From the NCBI GenBank assembly GCA_964343305.1, contig CAYFJO010000418.1, positions 1 to 9,512 of the forward strand: DNA of 9,512 nt, read 5' to 3'. This DNA comes from CAYFJO01 sp964343305 (GTDB lineage Bacteria > Planctomycetota > Planctomycetia > Pirellulales > Pirellulaceae). Each line of letters begins with the position of its first letter. Within the stretch, counting starts at the first letter, position 1. The notes beneath the pieces were generated by a model. That model worked only from the letters and a program-made list of their open reading frames with translations, searched no databases and was not told the DNA's origin. This document shows, in pieces, positions 1 to 6,296 of the stretch. A program made the position numbers and the translations under genes.

Positions 1-101
1 GTTGGGCCATATCGCGAGAAATGGAAAGTATGACAGTACGGTTTGACAACAGCGCCCCGGTTGCCTACCCTGCGATACACAAGCAGGGCACGTTTATGTA
101 A

Positions 102-326
102 ATGGCGTATGCGGACGCGTTGAACATTGACGAGACCGGGCACAAGGACAACGGCGGTCTTTTCATTAGCATCACTATCTCCCTGTACATAAAACATGAA
201 CGAACAACCGAGACCGCAACCATACAACAAGTAAAAAAACTCCAGGCCCACACAGGACCGAGAGAATTTGCCGTGCTGTTTGTCACGACATTCTCAAGTC
301 TACTGTCCGATTCTTCGACAACATGA
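102..326 (+). pseudogene. Remnant of an IS66-family transposase (TnpC-like)
   Basis: A 74-codon open stretch begins right after an in-frame stop and carries L-N-I-D-E-T-G-H-K-D-N-G at residues 7-18. This is the hallmark of IS66 transposases, where the Asp belongs to the DDE catalytic core. About 45 residues later, R-E-F-A-V-L followed by F-S-S resembles the IS66 stretch that reads E-F-x-G-V-L-x-C-D-F-F-S-A-Y, at the expected spacing, but the second catalytic Asp is gone. The residues between the two motifs no longer match the family, and a stop ends the frame. IS66 transposases are about 450-530 residues, so only a short, decayed internal piece remains. No terminal inverted repeats were found. 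The DETG match is clear; the rest is weak. A chance match is possible but less likely. Confidence 0.45.
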
Positions 327-390
327 ACGCCAGAATCCGTTCGGCGCCGAATCGCCCGGTTTTGAATCACACCCATGGCGGTGACCTTCA

Positions 391-431
391 TTGCAGATCG
401 CGGAAAGTTCTATAGCACCACTGAGAGCACC
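391..431 (+). repeat. Direct repeat, copy A, left of the tRNA fragment
   Basis: This 41-base segment contains TTGCAGATCG, TATAGCACCA and GAGAGCACC in that order. The same three blocks recur in the same order at 680-773. The two copies flank the tRNA fragment and its hairpin. Each exact block is only 9-10 bases, so the case rests on their shared order. It may be a duplicated element end or a remnant of an old duplication; its function is unknown. Confidence 0.4.
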
Positions 432-489
432 CCGCCTTGCTGCGCTCGCCCCAACTAGCAACCGGTTCTACACTTACGCGATCCGCTCC

Positions 490-536
490 GCGGTCTCCGG
501 AGCCGAAGGTTACAGGTTCGAATCCTGTCGGGGATA
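490..536 (+). pseudogene. 3' half of tRNA-Arg(CCG), probable attachment-site remnant
   Basis: The sequence folds as the 3' half of a tRNA. The anticodon loop is at 495-501 with anticodon CCG at 497-499 (Arg, codon CGG). The anticodon stem is nearly intact (491-494 with 502-505, one G-T pair; the outermost pair 490/506 is mismatched). A 5-base variable region lies at 507-511, and a perfect T arm with the TTCGAAT loop at 512-528. The 3' acceptor strand CGGGGAT is at 529-535 with discriminator A536; CCA is not encoded. The matching 5' acceptor (ATCCCCG) and D arm are absent at the required distance upstream. Identity that starts in the anticodon arm and runs to the tRNA end is what tyrosine-recombinase integration into a tRNA gene leaves behind. 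This orientation is expected at the downstream junction, placing the inserted element to the left. Confidence 0.75.
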
Positions 537-573
537 CTCGCCAACAAATCGACACCGCTCAAAACGCCGTGAG

Positions 574-600
574 CACAAACGCTTGCGGCGTTTGTGTTTG
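574..600 (+). terminator. Intrinsic terminator or hairpin behind the tRNA fragment
   Basis: CACAAACGC (574-582) pairs perfectly with GCGTTTGTG (588-596) around a 5-base loop and is followed by TTTG. The T tract is short. It lies 38 bases beyond the tRNA end and is probably the original terminator of the tRNA-Arg gene, left with the displaced 3' half. Confidence 0.6.
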
Positions 601-1001
601 CGCGACGTATCTCTAGCCCGTCTTTGGACTAACGTCGGACTACCGGGCCGACGGTCCGTCCAGAAAGCGGCCGCCTACGTTGCAGATCGATGAAAATTGA
701 TGCGAGATCCGGCGAGCTTTATAGCACCATATTGCTCACCACAGCCGGCAAAGAGAGCACCGTGGAGAGCACCGAAAGATGCGTAACAAACTCCTCCTCT
801 CGCCTCGGGCGCCGAAGCTTGAGGTATCGAGACGCAATCGAGTTCGGCTGAAAGCTACGGGATGCACGCTGCCGGAAGTCCGGTAATTCGCGGCATTTTC
901 ACGTCGGCCGACCTTTTCTGACCGGACGGGATCAGCGCACTCGGGTCTGTTGCTTCGCTCGGTTGGAAGTATTGTCCTTCGACAGACTGAGTGGCCGGGT
1001 T
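601..1001. other. Intergenic stretch without a recognisable gene
   Basis: No convincing gene is seen on either strand. A weak inverted repeat, CGTCGG (633-638) with CCGACG (648-653), is present. Copy B of the direct repeat lies at 680-773. The right-hand end may hold decayed coding sequence, but no family could be recognised. Confidence 0.5.
680..773 (+). repeat. Direct repeat, copy B, right of the tRNA fragment
   Basis: This copy repeats the blocks of 391-431 in the same order: TTGCAGATCG at 680-689, TATAGCACCA at 720-729, and GAGAGCACC twice, at 753-761 and 765-773, with a 12-base period. Between the first two blocks is a second, looser version of the start (TGCGAGATCC at 701-710). It is longer than copy A, so insertions or internal duplication have occurred. 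Confidence 0.4.
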
Positions 1002-2099
1002 CTACTGCTGAACTGCGTCCATGATTCTTCGCGCGGCGGCGGCAAAGGCGGTGTGGTCCGTGTGATGCTTCTGTACCGCGGCGCGGACACAGTCACACAG
1101 TCGGGCTTTAGCCCGCTGGCGAATCGGCCCGTCCGGCGACTCCTGCCACCAGATGTACAGCAGCGTTAGCCCTTCCTTGATGACCGGATATTCCCCCGGA
1201 ATATCAAGCTTGCGAAGTTCCTGCAACTGCTGTTCTGTCAGTCCGGATTCCTTCGCCCCTTCGGGAGACTTCAGAATCGCACGCACCTCCTTCGCTACCT
1301 GGTAGGTCGCGCGATATGGCTCGGTCGGCGAGAAGGAAAGACTTCCGCCGTTCCGATCCCACGACTCCTCAAAAAACCCGCTCTTGATGGTCGCACGAGT
1401 TTCGCCTTCGCCCTTCGCCGACGACAACGTCGGCGTGAAATCGATCGGCGGATCCGTCTTCAGGCGTGGAACCGGCTCCGAGGGCCACGCGCTCGGCTTC
1501 GGAATGGGGCCGGCCAGGCCGCGCAGCATCTCTAGAGTCTTGCGGTTAGTTTCGTGTTCCTCTGGCGTTCCCTTGGAGTTCGGGTCATAGATGTACTTGA
1601 ATTTGGAAGCACCTTTGGCGTGCTCGGCGTTGTGCAAAATCCAGAAGTTTCTGTGACTCCATGGCACGTCGAAATCAAGGCAGCTTAGGAGAACCGGAAA
1701 CGCCTTGTCACCGCCCCAGACTCGAAGGAGACTCAGTGAATCGAGCCACTCGCGGCTGTTGTGACGACGACACATCAGGATCGGCAACAGCCAGTCCGGG
1801 TCTAGTGGACTGCGGAGCTTCGCGACCAGTGCGTGCACAACCTGATAGCGGAAAGCTAGGTCCGCCGAATCCACGTGTCGACGGAGTGCGGTCACTGCCT
1901 CTTTTCCTCCAAAATGGACCAGGGCCGAGACCGCTGCAGAGCGCAACTCGACGGGGCCCTCGTCGAGCGTTCGTGAAAGCACTGGTAGTGCACGGTTGGA
2001 TTTCGACACGCCAAGGGCCGCAAGTACTGCTTCCTTCACGGGCGACTGTTCGCGATCCAGCGCGTCGAGCAACGCGTCGATACTGCGATCCTCGGGCAT
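1002..2099 (-). CDS. HEAT-repeat protein, probably 5'-truncated
   Basis: Residues 5-145 (numbered from the Met at 2099) show degenerate HEAT units: paired helices such as S-I-D-A-L-L-D-A-L, V-K-E-A-V-L-A-A-L-G, L-R-S-A-A-V-S-A-L and A-V-T-A-L-R-R-H-V. HEAT arrays are protein-binding scaffolds; no catalytic residues are visible. Residues 200-365 are unassigned, with a charged Lys/Glu-rich segment and a final helical region. There is no signal peptide. The frame stays open to 2150, but the 17 extra residues are antisense to the esterase's signal peptide and are unlikely to be real. Even the Met at 2099 is only 7 bases from the divergent esterase start, leaving no room for a promoter or ribosome site, and the repeats begin immediately. 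This suggests the gene's beginning was lost at a recombination junction near 2100. It may be inactive. Confidence 0.72.
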   Translation of the reverse strand: MPEDRSIDALLDALDREQSPVKEAVLAALGVSKSNRALPVLSRTLDEGPVELRSAAVSALVHFGGKEAVTALRRHVDSADLAFRYQVVHALVAKLRSPLDPDWLLPILMCRRHNSREWLDSLSLLRVWGGDKAFPVLLSCLDFDVPWSHRNFWILHNAEHAKGASKFKYIYDPNSKGTPEEHETNRKTLEMLRGLAGPIPKPSAWPSEPVPRLKTDPPIDFTPTLSSAKGEGETRATIKSGFFEESWDRNGGSLSFSPTEPYRATYQVAKEVRAILKSPEGAKESGLTEQQLQELRKLDIPGEYPVIKEGLTLLYIWWQESPDGPIRQRAKARLCDCVRAAVQKHHTDHTAFAAAARRIMDAVQQ

Positions 2100-2106
2100 C
2101 CGTCCG

Positions 2107-2841
2107 ATGAAAACAACGATGTTGAGCCTTTCAATTCTTCTTCTGAACATTGGGATCTGCGTTGCAGATGAGAAACCCGTTCACATCTTCATCCTATCGG
2201 GACAGTCAAACATGGCGGACATGAATCCTAAAACGGGTTTTGAGCCGGAAGCGAAGAGCCTGTTCCCAGACGCAGGTCGTGTACTTCAAAGTGGCGCGGG
2301 GCGGTCAGCCAATTCGACTCTGGGTCAAAGAATGGAATGATATCGCCGCCAAGCACGATCTCGGCACAAAGTCCGAAGGCACCCGTTACTACGAACCCAT
2401 TTTGAGTGCATACAACAAACTATTGGAAAACACGCCAAACCCGCATCTGTTACCTTCTGTTGGATGCAAGGTGAACGAGACGCGAAGGAAAAGTTAAGCG
2501 CCGCCTATAGTGATGCAATGCAGCAACTAATTTCGAATCTGCGCCGAGACCTGAAGCAACCAGAAATGAACTTTGTGATCGGACGCTTGAGCGATTTTGG
2601 CAAACCCAACGATACGCACTGGCAGAGCGTACGCGAGACCCAAGTCGATGTCGCGACCAAAGACCAACGTGGTGCCTGGGTCGACTGCGACGACTTGAAC
2701 GACAAAGAAAAGAATGGTGTGAAACGGAATAACCTGCATTACACCAAGGAAGGTTACGAACTTCTCGGCCGTCGTTATGCGCGTCAGGCAAGGGCGTTGA
2801 TCGAGGGTAAATCGCCGTCGGATGATGGGCGACCTGATTAG
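2107..2841 (+). pseudogene. Secreted SGNH/SASA-type acetylesterase, double frameshift
   Basis: The start gives a signal peptide (residues 1-20, hydrophobic core L-S-L-S-I-L-L-L, cleavage after C-V-A), then H-I-F-I-L-S-G-Q-S-N-M, the catalytic-serine block of the SASA/CE6-type SGNH esterases (Ser34). The frame then shifts by one base near 2270-2285, and G-G-Q-P-I-R-L-W continues in the next frame to about 2440. There a second shift restores the first frame: V-T-F-C-W-M-Q-G-E-R-D-A (the conserved Q-G-E block), V-I-G-R-L-S-D-F, and N-N-L-H-Y-T-K-E-G-Y with the catalytic His. All family blocks are present in order over about 245 residues, so the gene is full length but broken. Such enzymes remove acetyl groups from polysaccharides outside the cytoplasm. 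The indels compensate each other, so either two mutations or two sequencing errors explain them. Confidence 0.85.
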
Positions 2842-2852
2842 TTGCACGGTCG

Positions 2853-3074
2853 TCATTCAATCGCGATGTTAATGCACAACGACCTGGGGACGAAACGTCG
2901 CCAACTTACGTATCCTTTTCGTTCCAGAGCGCGAAGGTGAGACATCACTCCGTTTGTTGAGGCGATGCCAAAATGTGCAGCTATTTCACGAATTGTTGGT
3001 GGCGTGTTTTCAGCCTCAATCCTTGATTGGATGAAAAACAAGACTTCTCGCTGGCGGTTGGTTAATTGAGTCAT
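2853..3074 (-). CDS. Orphan LexA-type winged-helix DNA-binding protein
   Basis: The 73-residue product matches the LexA N-terminal domain along residues 1-58: L-T-N-R-Q-R-E-V-L-F-F-I-Q, then P-P-T-I-R-E-I-A-A-H-F-G-I (recognition-helix region), S-T-N-G-V-M-S-H-L-R-A-L-E-R-K-G-Y-V. LexA is about 200 residues and carries a self-cleaving Ser-Lys peptidase domain; none is present here, and no continuation was seen. It is therefore either a truncated lexA-like gene or a stand-alone single-domain repressor; short proteins of this kind are plausible in mobile regions. The frame is open upstream to 3134, adding up to 20 residues, but the family begins at the Met chosen here. No good ribosome site is visible. 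It converges on the esterase with 11 bases between the stops. Without the peptidase domain it should not respond to RecA by self-cleavage. Confidence 0.65.
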   Translation of the reverse strand: MTQLTNRQREVLFFIQSRIEAENTPPTIREIAAHFGIASTNGVMSHLRALERKGYVSWRRFVPRSLCINIAIE

Positions 3075-3210
3075 TGATGGCCTAGAGTAGAAGAAGATAG
3101 GTTGGCACATCCATGATGAAGACGCTCCATACATAACTCTTCTTCTAACGGCGCTGATTGAGACGGTTGGTCAACGAGTCGGGCAAATGTCAAGGGCGAG
3201 ATGCGCAAGA

Positions 3211-3235
3211 CGCTTCGGTCTGTTTCACCGAAGCG
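3211..3235 (-). terminator. Hairpin at the end of the protease gene
   Basis: CGCTTCGGT (3211-3219) pairs perfectly over 9 bases with ACCGAAGCG (3227-3235), with a 7-base loop. The stop codon of the minus-strand protease (3225-3227) lies at the loop edge. No T tract follows on the minus strand, so it may be an RNA-end-stabilising hairpin or a weak terminator. Confidence 0.5.
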
Positions 3236-4253
3236 AGTTAGCATCGACAACTATCCGCAGCGGTCGATGCAACTTCAGCGAGTTCGAGTGACGGCGAAAT
3301 GCAAGCGGTGTCTCCACCTCTGAGCTTAGCGCCTGTAAAGGTCCTTGCTGCGAGAGCCGCCCCGCACGGAATGAAACCGTGGTTGGTGGCCAACTACGAA
3401 GTGAAGGCTGGCGTGCAGTTTCAAACCGTTCGTCGTTTGGCATCAACGTAATCCTCAACGTGCCGCATTGAAAAGCACTCGCAGGCTCTCGTGGTGTGAT
3501 CGTCACTTTGACCTTGCCACCACCTCTCGGCGCGATGGGCGGGTCAAATTCTACTTTTAGTGCTTCCTCACCTACAAGTTCCTTCACATATTCCACGGGA
3601 GTGGCGCGGCCGAATTTGCCGTATTGTTGAGTGACAATTCCGATCAACTTGTCGTTCTTGTCGAGCAAGGCACCACCACTGCTGCCGCCTGCGATGGGAG
3701 CCGTGAAGTCTATCCACATCAGTCGTCCGTCCGAATCTTCGCGTAGTGCGCTTATAGCGCCGGTCGTCACGGTGACCGATGGGTTTTGACCGTCCTCGGC
3801 CACCTTTGGACCGAATGGGAAACCAATACACTTGACTGGGGCCGTGAGTTCCAGTTCAGCCGAGGACCCCAGGTCGAATCGCGGCATCTTCTTTTTGTTT
3901 TCAACCTTAATCAACGTTAAGTCTCGGTCCGGATGAACGGAAATGACTTCGCCCGCGACGGAAAACTCGTTCCGTTGGCCGGCGTGGAACGTGATCTCGG
4001 TCGACCGGGCCGTTCCATTGTTGCCTGGTGAAACATGACGATTGGTGACACCAAATCCTTGAGGAAATAAGTTGGTAAATGTGCCGCTCACCGTGACGGG
4101 TCGATCTTGCTCACCAATCAAGTCAACGACGACATAACCAGCGGCATCTTGGATCTTCGCCGCCTTTCGCTTCTTGGGTTTCTCGGCCTCACAATCGACT
4201 CCGGCCCAGCTGAAGGCCAAGCACAGGGTAAGGCAATAGAGTGGTCGCAGCAT
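3225..4253 (-). CDS. Secreted trypsin-like serine protease (Trypsin_2 fold)
   Basis: The protein is 342 residues from the Met at 4253. Residues 1-23 form a signal peptide (L-Y-C-L-T-L-C-L-A-F core), followed by a Lys/Arg-rich linker (25-33). The catalytic triad of the chymotrypsin/DegP-like fold is complete: His73 in V-T-N-R-H-V, Asp111 in H-P-D-R-D-L-T-L-I-K, Ser192 in G-G-S-S-G-G-A-L. The segment K-L-I-G-I-V after the Ser is also typical. The protease domain ends near residue 235. Residues 240-342 match no domain I can name and show no PDZ features; from about 275 they are rich in Arg, Ser and Pro, so the very end could be a shifted frame. The open frame extends 24 residues upstream, but only this start puts the signal peptide at the end. 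It likely acts outside the cytoplasm on unknown substrates. Its context of decayed genes gives no clue to a partner. Confidence 0.9.
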   Translation of the reverse strand: MLRPLYCLTLCLAFSWAGVDCEAEKPKKRKAAKIQDAAGYVVVDLIGEQDRPVTVSGTFTNLFPQGFGVTNRHVSPGNNGTARSTEITFHAGQRNEFSVAGEVISVHPDRDLTLIKVENKKKMPRFDLGSSAELELTAPVKCIGFPFGPKVAEDGQNPSVTVTTGAISALREDSDGRLMWIDFTAPIAGGSSGGALLDKNDKLIGIVTQQYGKFGRATPVEYVKELVGEEALKVEFDPPIAPRGGGKVKVTITPREPASAFQCGTLRITLMPNDERFETARQPSLRSWPPTTVSFRAGRLSQQGPLQALSSEVETPLAFRRHSNSLKLHRPLRIVVDANSLR

Positions 4254-4900
4254 GAGAATGCTCCTTAGAGAAGAGAGTGGATGTTCGCGGCTCGATCGGC
4301 CGCACATCCAGATAAAGGCAGTCATGACGTGGATTCCAGATGGAATTCAAGTCAAATCTCTGACAATTTTTTTACCCAACTCGAATGGCAGGAGGGTTGG
4401 ACCTGGGCACGGGAACACTTGTTCATTCGAATTGAATCTCGGCGACTCGGAACGCATGGACCGCCCAAGAGTAAACTGAGAATCGAGCAAGACTGCTCCC
4501 GCGCGTTCGCGGAAACCGACAGTGTGCCATGATGGGGTGATGCCAGAAGGTATGAGCTCAAGAGACTCCGCCTCATACATGTGACCGCATTTTGCGACCA
4601 CGGCTCAGCGCAAAAGCGGGGCATTCGAAAGGAAGACGCATTGGTTGGGCCGCACATCTAGGAAATGGTGCCGCGTCCCACATCTTGAATCGACCCAACT
4701 TCAAGCAATTTCAGCCACTGAAGTTCTACATCTTGCGTGGCAAAGAAACGCTCTACGGATATCTTGTTGCCAGCCGTTAGTGCGTCGCAGCGGATTAAGT
4801 GAAGTTCGTTTGACGAGTGCAAACCCGACGGGCTGACGCTGCAAGCGTTTTGTGATAGCAAAAATCGCCGGGTCCTTTGCTAGCACTGGCCGGCCGTCGT
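4254..4900. other. Intergenic stretch, probably decayed coding sequence
   Basis: About 650 bases contain only short overlapping frames on both strands, none matching a family I recognise. The best plus-strand candidate ends at 4780 (final residues L-Y-G-Y-L-V-A-S-R) and resembles a gene end in composition only. An inverted repeat, GTATGAG (4550-4556) with CTCATAC (4572-4578), is present but short. The region ends with a plus-strand terminator, which suggests that a plus-strand gene once stood here. Confidence 0.5.
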
Positions 4901-4927
4901 GCCGACGTTCATCGGCGAGTTTTTTTT
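4901..4927 (+). terminator. Intrinsic terminator without an obvious gene in front
   Basis: GCCGA (4901-4905) pairs with TCGGC (4912-4916) around a 6-base loop, followed three bases later by eight T (4920-4927). This is a textbook rho-independent shape, though with a short stem. It insulates the module to its right from upstream transcription. Confidence 0.6.
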
Positions 4928-4955
4928 GACACATTTTGTTTTTGCTTTTCACACT
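4926..4955 (+). promoter_or_regulatory. Possible sigma-70-type promoter for the 5061 gene
   Basis: A perfect TTGACA (4926-4931) overlaps the end of the T run, and CACACT lies 18 bases downstream (4950-4955), matching the -10 consensus at only three positions. The placement, just past a terminator and about 105 bases before a gene start, is suitable. The weak -10 keeps this tentative. Confidence 0.3.
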
Positions 4956-5060
4956 CAACTGCGCTCAATCGACGTTGAGCAAAGAAACAAGACCAAGGCG
5001 CAATTCGTAGAAAAACGCGTCTTCGGAAAATTCAAGAGTTGTGCACTCTTTCAAAGTGTG

Positions 5061-5801
5061 ATGCCACCTCGCGACTCGTTGGATCTGACATTTTCGAATG
5101 GAATTGTAGTGCCTGTTACAGAGAAACTCCTTCTTGACGCTATGACCAATTCCCTAAAGTGCGTTGGGGAGCAGCACACCTATCTTCTTGAGTTAGAAGA
5201 TGTTTGTGACGAATTGGGAATACTCCATTCTGCGGAACATCCATCAGATGAATCAGACGTATTCCGCTCCACTTGTCTCAAATTATCTGAACTTCTGCGG
5301 AAGATTGTTTCCACCGCACAAACATCTCTGAACTACGATGTGGCGCAAGTTATCACGGTTGCGCGACTAGAGTACCGTTTGCCGGAGATGGTCAAAATAA
5401 GCAAATGGTCACCGAGCTTTCATGAAGCGGCAATTAGGATGGCTCAACAAACTTTAAGGCTGCTTGAGAATGGTTCGAGAGGACGATTTCCTGCTCAAAA
5501 GACCTACGATTGGATCATGGGTGAATTGGCAGTCCAACGATCAGGGGAGTGGGTAAGTAAGGTCGAATCGGGAGTCCACAATGAATATCGCTTGGCAATA
5601 GAGTCATTTCGTGGCAACTGGACTACCATGGATGCAGCGTGCACCGTTATCGACATCTCCAAATCCGCGCTCGGACGATTAGCCGATAATGGAGAAATTG
5701 CCGACAACGGTGTAAAAAATCGCGGCAGACGATTTCGTCGAGCTGACATAGAAAGATATCTCGAAGATCACCCGAACTTCGAGGACGATTGCCAGCGTTA
5801 G
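5061..5801 (+). CDS. Unknown protein with C-terminal excisionase-like helix-turn-helix
   Basis: The 246-residue product has two parts. Residues 20-185 are mostly helical and match no family I recognise. Residues 188-234 look like a MerR/excisionase-type helix-turn-helix: T-T-M-D-A-A-C-T-V-I-D-I-S-K-S-A-L-G-R-L, then G-R-R-F-R-R-A-D-I-E-R-Y-L. That is the usual order of helix, turn, recognition helix, basic wing and closing helix. It is probably a DNA-binding regulator or accessory factor of the element. The frame is open back to a GTG at 4899, but those codons read through a terminator and a likely promoter, so the ATG at 5061 (or the GTG just before it) is preferred; no ribosome site is visible for any start. 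Base composition is more AT-rich than the genes on the left. It is followed by its own terminator, so it is a unit separate from the genes downstream. Confidence 0.7.
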   Translation: MPPRDSLDLTFSNGIVVPVTEKLLLDAMTNSLKCVGEQHTYLLELEDVCDELGILHSAEHPSDESDVFRSTCLKLSELLRKIVSTAQTSLNYDVAQVITVARLEYRLPEMVKISKWSPSFHEAAIRMAQQTLRLLENGSRGRFPAQKTYDWIMGELAVQRSGEWVSKVESGVHNEYRLAIESFRGNWTTMDAACTVIDISKSALGRLADNGEIADNGVKNRGRRFRRADIERYLEDHPNFEDDCQR

Positions 5802-5815
5802 TTCTCTCAGTGGCA

Positions 5816-5861
5816 AATCCGTATTTTGTTTCGGATTAGTTTCGCGAGAAACTTTTTCTTT
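5816..5861 (+). terminator. Tandem hairpins, the second a GNRA-loop intrinsic terminator
   Basis: The first hairpin is AATCCG (5816-5821) with CGGATT (5832-5837). The second, immediately next to it, is AGTTTC (5838-5843) with GAAACT (5848-5853), closed by a GCGA tetraloop and followed by TTTTCTTT (5854-5861). The second has the form of a rho-independent terminator for the gene ending at 5801. Transcription of the AlpA/primase pair must then begin between here and 6035; no clear promoter was found there. Confidence 0.65.
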
Positions 5862-6020
5862 ACACAAAAACGGTCGAGAATCCGGGATTTTGGTGCGTAA
5901 GGCAACAATTTGCGGATTTCTTTGTTCTGAATTCGTCCGGCTCATTTGGACGTGTATTGTGGCTTGAAGTTATGACTTGCCATGCATGACCAGCAAGGAA
6001 TCTCACAAAACTCGAGAGCA

Positions 6021-6025
6021 AGGAG
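6021..6025 (+). promoter_or_regulatory. Ribosome binding site deciding the AlpA-like start
   Basis: AGGAG lies 10 bases before the ATG at 6036. The farther in-frame ATG at 5982 has no such motif, so this site favours the shorter protein. Confidence 0.55.
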
Positions 6026-6035
6026 ATTTAGACAA

Positions 6036-6296
6036 ATGTTTTCTGATTCGCCCAAAACCAATCAAGGCCAAAACATTGACGGTAGCAAACTCATGATGAA
6101 TGTCCGGGACCTTGCTGCACTATGCGACTGTAGTGTTCGTCACATTCACAGGCTTGTAGATGCGCAAATGTGCCCAAAACCTGTCAGGATCGGCACGTTG
6201 ATCCGATTTGCAGCGCGAACTGGCGACCCAGCAACCGGAATCTTGGACTGGCTTGAGGCGGGCTGCCCAGATTGTCGAAAGGCGGCTGCAAAATGA
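6036..6296 (+). CDS. AlpA/excisionase-like helix-turn-helix protein
   Basis: The 86-residue product holds an AlpA/Xis-type DNA-binding domain: M-N-V-R-D-L-A-A-L-C-D-C-S-V-R-H-I-H-R-L-V (helix-turn-helix, residues 21-41), P-K-P-V-R-I-G (the turn into the wing) and I-L-D-W-L-E-A-G-C-P-D-C-R-K at the end. The last block, with two Cys, resembles a planctomycete version of this family. Between wing and end, A-A-R-T-G-D-P-A-T-G replaces the usual short linker, a small insertion. Such proteins activate or direct excision of integrated elements, or control their transcription. The start at 6036 is preferred for its AGGAG; 5982 would add 18 residues. The stop overlaps the primase start as ATGA, so the two are translationally coupled and surely co-transcribed. 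Confidence 0.87.
   Translation: MFSDSPKTNQGQNIDGSKLMMNVRDLAALCDCSVRHIHRLVDAQMCPKPVRIGTLIRFAARTGDPATGILDWLEAGCPDCRKAAAK

Noticed and set aside
420..536. Complete or intron-containing tRNA gene
   Set aside because: The only CCCCG upstream (427-432 region) is 60-odd bases before the anticodon loop with no D arm between, so a whole tRNA cannot be drawn.
391..693. Open frame of 100 codons over the tRNA fragment
   Set aside because: It runs straight through a folded tRNA half and a hairpin, has no ribosome site and resembles no protein.
2100..2150. Extra 17 residues at the beginning of the HEAT-repeat frame
   Set aside because: These codons are antisense to the esterase's signal peptide, which is a recognisable sequence.
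4298..4661. Repeated GGCCGCACATC at 4298 and 4648
   Set aside because: An 11-base match is expected several times by chance in a window of this size, and nothing else around the copies agrees.
4899..5060. Longer start (GTG at 4899) for the excisionase-like regulator
   Set aside because: The extra 54 residues include the translation of a terminator's T run and a likely promoter.
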